From contig CAINED010000012.1 in the NCBI GenBank assembly GCA_903847605.1, forward strand, positions 1 to 64,000: a stretch of 64,000 nucleotides of DNA, given 5' to 3'. Positions 61,628-64,000 of this stretch are shown piece by piece. The position numbers and the translations under genes are program-made. The notes below the pieces were generated by a model. The model had not been told where the DNA came from. It was given only the letters and a program-made list of their open reading frames with translations, and did no database searches. The stretch is from an uncultured Hyphomicrobiales bacterium (lineage in GTDB: Bacteria > Pseudomonadota > Alphaproteobacteria > Rhizobiales > Beijerinckiaceae). How positions within the stretch are numbered: the stretch's first letter is position 1; each line of letters starts with the position of its first letter.

Positions 61628-62343
61628 GCCGCCGCTCCCGCCTTGGCAGCCGTCTCGGCGCGTTGCGGCTTCTTGCGCAGCGCCAGTATCACTTCGCCGA
61701 GAACAGACACCGCGATTTCCGCCGGGCTCACTGCGCCAATATCAAGCCCGATCGGCGCGCGGATGCGCGCGATCTGCTCCGGCGTGAAACCCTGCGCCGT
61801 CAGGCGTTCGACCCGCCGCGCATGTGTTTTGCGCGAGCCCAGCGCGCCCACATAAAAGCACTCCGCACGCAGGGCTTCCTCCAGCGCGGGATCGTCAACC
61901 TTCGGATCATGCGTGAAACAGGCAATGGCGCTGTAGCGATCGAGCTTGATTCCCGGCAGCACATTCTGCGGCCATTCGGCGATCAGCTTCACATCGGGAA
62001 AGCGTTCCGGCGTCGCGAACGCCGTGCGCGGATCGATAATGGTCATATCGAGGCCGGCGACTTTCGCCATCGGCGCCAGCGCCTGCGAGATATGCACCGC
62101 GCCGATCACGATGAGACGCACGGGCGGCGTCTGCACGGTGAGGAAATAGGTCTTGCCCTCGAATTCGACATTGCCGCTCTTGCCCGAACGCAGCGCTGCA
62201 TCGAGCGCGTCCTCCATGGCATCGCCGGCGATGGCCTCGCCCATGACGAGCCGTTGTTCGCCGCTTGCGGTATCGGTGATCAGGATCGCCGCGCGGCGTT
62301 CCGCGCGCGACCTGTTCAGCGCCGAGAGAAGTTCGAGTTTCAT
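61624..62343 (-). CDS. XdhC family protein, C-terminal Rossmann part
   Basis: A 239-residue protein of the XdhC/CoxI family: PVRLIVIGAVHISQALAPMAKVAGLDMTIIDPR (nucleotide-binding), IACFTHDPKVDDPALEEAL, FYVGALGSRKTHARRVERL and IRAPIGLDIGAVSPAEIAVSVLGEVI. These proteins protect and insert the sulfurated molybdenum cofactor. ATG 62343 overlaps the upstream gene's TGA by one base. The N-terminal XdhC half is a separate gene upstream. Confidence 0.9.
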   Translation of the reverse strand: MKLELLSALNRSRAERRAAILITDTASGEQRLVMGEAIAGDAMEDALDAALRSGKSGNVEFEGKTYFLTVQTPPVRLIVIGAVHISQALAPMAKVAGLDMTIIDPRTAFATPERFPDVKLIAEWPQNVLPGIKLDRYSAIACFTHDPKVDDPALEEALRAECFYVGALGSRKTHARRVERLTAQGFTPEQIARIRAPIGLDIGAVSPAEIAVSVLGEVILALRKKPQRAETAAKAGAAA

Positions 62344-62666
62344 CAGTTCACCTTCTCGACGAAAACCCTGATCTTGCCGCCACAGGAAAGGCCGACACGC
62401 CACGCCGTCTCGTCGGCGACGCCGAATTCGAGCGTGCGCGCCTTGCCGTCGCCGATCACGTCGATGGCTTCGGTGATGACAGCGCCCTCGACACAGCCGC
62501 CGGACACCGAGCCGAGGAAATTCCCTTCCTCATCGATGACAAGGTGAGAACCTACAGGACGTGGCGCGGAGCCCCAGGTCTCCACCACGGTGGCGATGGC
62601 CACGCCCTTGCCGGCTTTGCGCCAGTCCTCGGCACGGGCCAGAATGTCGTCGTCGCTCGCAAGCAT
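62343..62666 (-). CDS. XdhC/CoxI family protein, N-terminal part
   Basis: 107 residues corresponding to the N-terminal XdhC_CoxI domain: KAGKGVAIATVVETWGSAPRPVGSHLVIDEEGNFLGSVSGGCVEGAVI and GLSCGGKIRVFVE. It is the first gene of the molybdenum hydroxylase maturation operon and is translationally coupled to the C-terminal half by a TGATG overlap. No molybdenum hydroxylase structural gene is in the window. Confidence 0.9.
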   Translation of the reverse strand: MLASDDDILARAEDWRKAGKGVAIATVVETWGSAPRPVGSHLVIDEEGNFLGSVSGGCVEGAVITEAIDVIGDGKARTLEFGVADETAWRVGLSCGGKIRVFVEKVN

Positions 62667-62788
62667 GAGACCTCCATCTGAAATTCGTTATATCCTATGA
62701 TATATAGCGCGTGAGCCGCGCTTTGGCCACCCGGCGATTTGATGGATGCCCTGCGTCGGCGGAACGGAGCCGCTACGTGCTGCTTCGC

Positions 62789-64000
62789 TCAACGGCAGCG
62801 GGCTGCCTCCTCGACTTGCGTGATCGCACAGTCGGACGTGAAGCCAGACGCCTGCGGCGTCACCACCACCGTCACGAAAGACTTTCCCTTCAGGTTGGCT
62901 AAGATCGCCGCATTCACCGTTTCGACCGACAGCGCGGCTACGCGTTGCAGGGCTGTCGCAACGTGATCGGCAGGCCGGCCCGTCAGTTGCGCATTGCGCA
63001 GCAGCGACGCGATGCTGGAAGGGCGGCGGAATGCTTCCTGCAGTTCGGAAGTCAGTTTCGATTGTTCGGCGCTCAACTCGTCAGCGGTTATGCCCTTGTC
63101 GATCATCGCCGCGAATTCCGCTCTCATCGCCGCCAGCGCCTCCACGCCTTTCTCATGCGCAACAGCCGCCGACAACGAGAGGATATAAGGCGTCTCGACC
63201 GGCGACAGCAGTTGCGCCGATGCGCCGTAGCTGGCGCCAAGCTTCTCGCGCACCGCCTTGAAGAGACGCAAACGCAGCACACGCGCAGCAACTTGCCCGG
63301 CTGCGAGTTCATGATCCGGCTTGAAGCCGGTCCAGCCGATGATCAGAAGTTGCGTCTGCGGCGCCGTCTTTTCGAGCACGGCGGTTTTCTGAACTTCCGC
63401 GCGCGCAAACTCACCGCGCTTGAAGTCCTTTCCACGCGCCGGCAGGCCTGCGAACAGCTTGTCGATCTGTTCGCCAATATCATCGGGAGGCAATCGGCCA
63501 GCTGCGGAGATCATGAGGCCTTCGCGCGCAAAGACAGCCGAGCGCCACGCGGCAATATCTTCAACCGACACATCGTCGTAAACGGCGGGCGAACCGGCGT
63601 GCCAATCCAGCAGCGGGCTATCGCCATGCAGAAGGTAAGCGGAGGTTCGATGGGCAAGCACACTTGCATTCGACGATTGCTGCCGCAAGCTCGCACGATA
63701 TTGCTGGCGCAATTCCTCCAGCCTTGCGGGCTCCAGCGCCGGCTCAGCGAGAACCTTCGCAAACAACGCGATGGCATCGGCAATCTTGCCATGCGGCGCC
63801 ACCACGCCACCCATCGTGTAACTTGGGCTCGACACGAGAGATAGCCGCGCGCGGAAATCCTTCAGATCTTCGGCGAATTCGCCGCGCGACATCCCCTTGG
63901 GCCCCTGCAGGATGAGATTGGGCCCGAGCGACGAGAGCCCCTGCCCCTTGGCGCGCCCAAATGCAAAACCATCCCGCCATCCGAACTGGATCGTTTGCTC
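62789..64000 (-). CDS. M16 family peptidase, partial (right edge)
   Basis: At least 404 residues of an M16 (pitrilysin/processing-peptidase) protein, open through the right edge. M16C domain: DDVSVEDIAAWRSAVFAREGLMISAAGRL, LLIIGWTGFKPDHELAAGQVAARVL, REKLGASYGASAQLL. The zinc motif HxxEH is not in the visible part, so it cannot be said whether this is a catalytic or non-catalytic subunit. It is the upstream neighbour of the XdhC operon, separated by 122 bases. Confidence 0.85.
   Translation of the reverse strand, partial: EQTIQFGWRDGFAFGRAKGQGLSSLGPNLILQGPKGMSRGEFAEDLKDFRARLSLVSSPSYTMGGVVAPHGKIADAIALFAKVLAEPALEPARLEELRQQYRASLRQQSSNASVLAHRTSAYLLHGDSPLLDWHAGSPAVYDDVSVEDIAAWRSAVFAREGLMISAAGRLPPDDIGEQIDKLFAGLPARGKDFKRGEFARAEVQKTAVLEKTAPQTQLLIIGWTGFKPDHELAAGQVAARVLRLRLFKAVREKLGASYGASAQLLSPVETPYILSLSAAVAHEKGVEALAAMRAEFAAMIDKGITADELSAEQSKLTSELQEAFRRPSSIASLLRNAQLTGRPADHVATALQRVAALSVETVNAAILANLKGKSFVTVVVTPQASGFTSDCAITQVEEAARCR

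Overview
The window is chromosomal DNA of a GC-rich alphaproteobacterium, most likely of the order Hyphomicrobiales (Rhizobiales). The signs are a rhizobial-type porin at the left edge, proteins of DUF2336, DUF3126 and DUF3750, the IscU-like protein / folE / hisI / patatin / CBS neighbourhood, sfsA-map-radC, DUF3126 beside cysE, several Bug-type solute receptors, and short palindromic intergenic repeats. I cannot name genus or species.

Layout. 1-3.2 kb: porin (cut), DUF2336 protein, MaoC hydratase plus CoA-ester lyase. 3.4-6.7 kb: a visibly AT-richer quorum-sensing block, with luxR facing a leftward run luxI / cytochrome P450 / two small ORFs and a lux-box-like palindrome between them. 6.8-14.3 kb: conserved hypotheticals, nitroreductase plus flavin reductase, a Bug receptor plus cytochrome c, and thrS. 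14.5-18 kb: a tight redox operon (two very small proteins, a ferric-reductase/Rieske fusion, a Cys-motif protein, a small membrane protein) followed by another Bug receptor. 18-23.3 kb: a Phd/VapC toxin-antitoxin pair whose toxin end looks frameshifted, UbiD decarboxylase, DinB, an AT-rich PD-(D/E)XK-like protein and yidD. 23.3-32.8 kb: alarmone-hydrolase-like HD protein, amidohydrolase/aldolase pair, response regulator, IscU-like protein, folE, hisI, patatin, CBS protein. 32.9-39.3 kb: rhomboid protease, a candidate small RNA, PAS and PilZ proteins, gamma carbonic anhydrase, DUF3126, cysE, alpha/beta hydrolase. 39.5-46 kb: TctB-TctA carrier without an adjacent receptor, NrtS, a third Bug receptor, zinc-finger protein, flavin monooxygenase. 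46-50 kb: dienelactone hydrolase, two paralogous LLM flavin oxidoreductases and a MarR regulator with a perfect 20-bp palindrome. 50-57.7 kb: tRNA-Leu, truncated globin, gpt, a CinA-type protein, sfsA, an RTX protein and FkbM methyltransferase lying between sfsA and map-radC. 57.8-64 kb: GGDEF/EAL protein, a four-gene molybdenum hydroxylase maturation operon, and a truncated M16 peptidase.

The strongest candidates for something not previously described are the luxI-P450-small-protein operon (3387-6659) and a leftward small RNA at about 33946-34140. Several predicted loops of that RNA expose the same GCUCCA anti-Shine-Dalgarno-like motif, and it ends in a UUCG-loop terminator.
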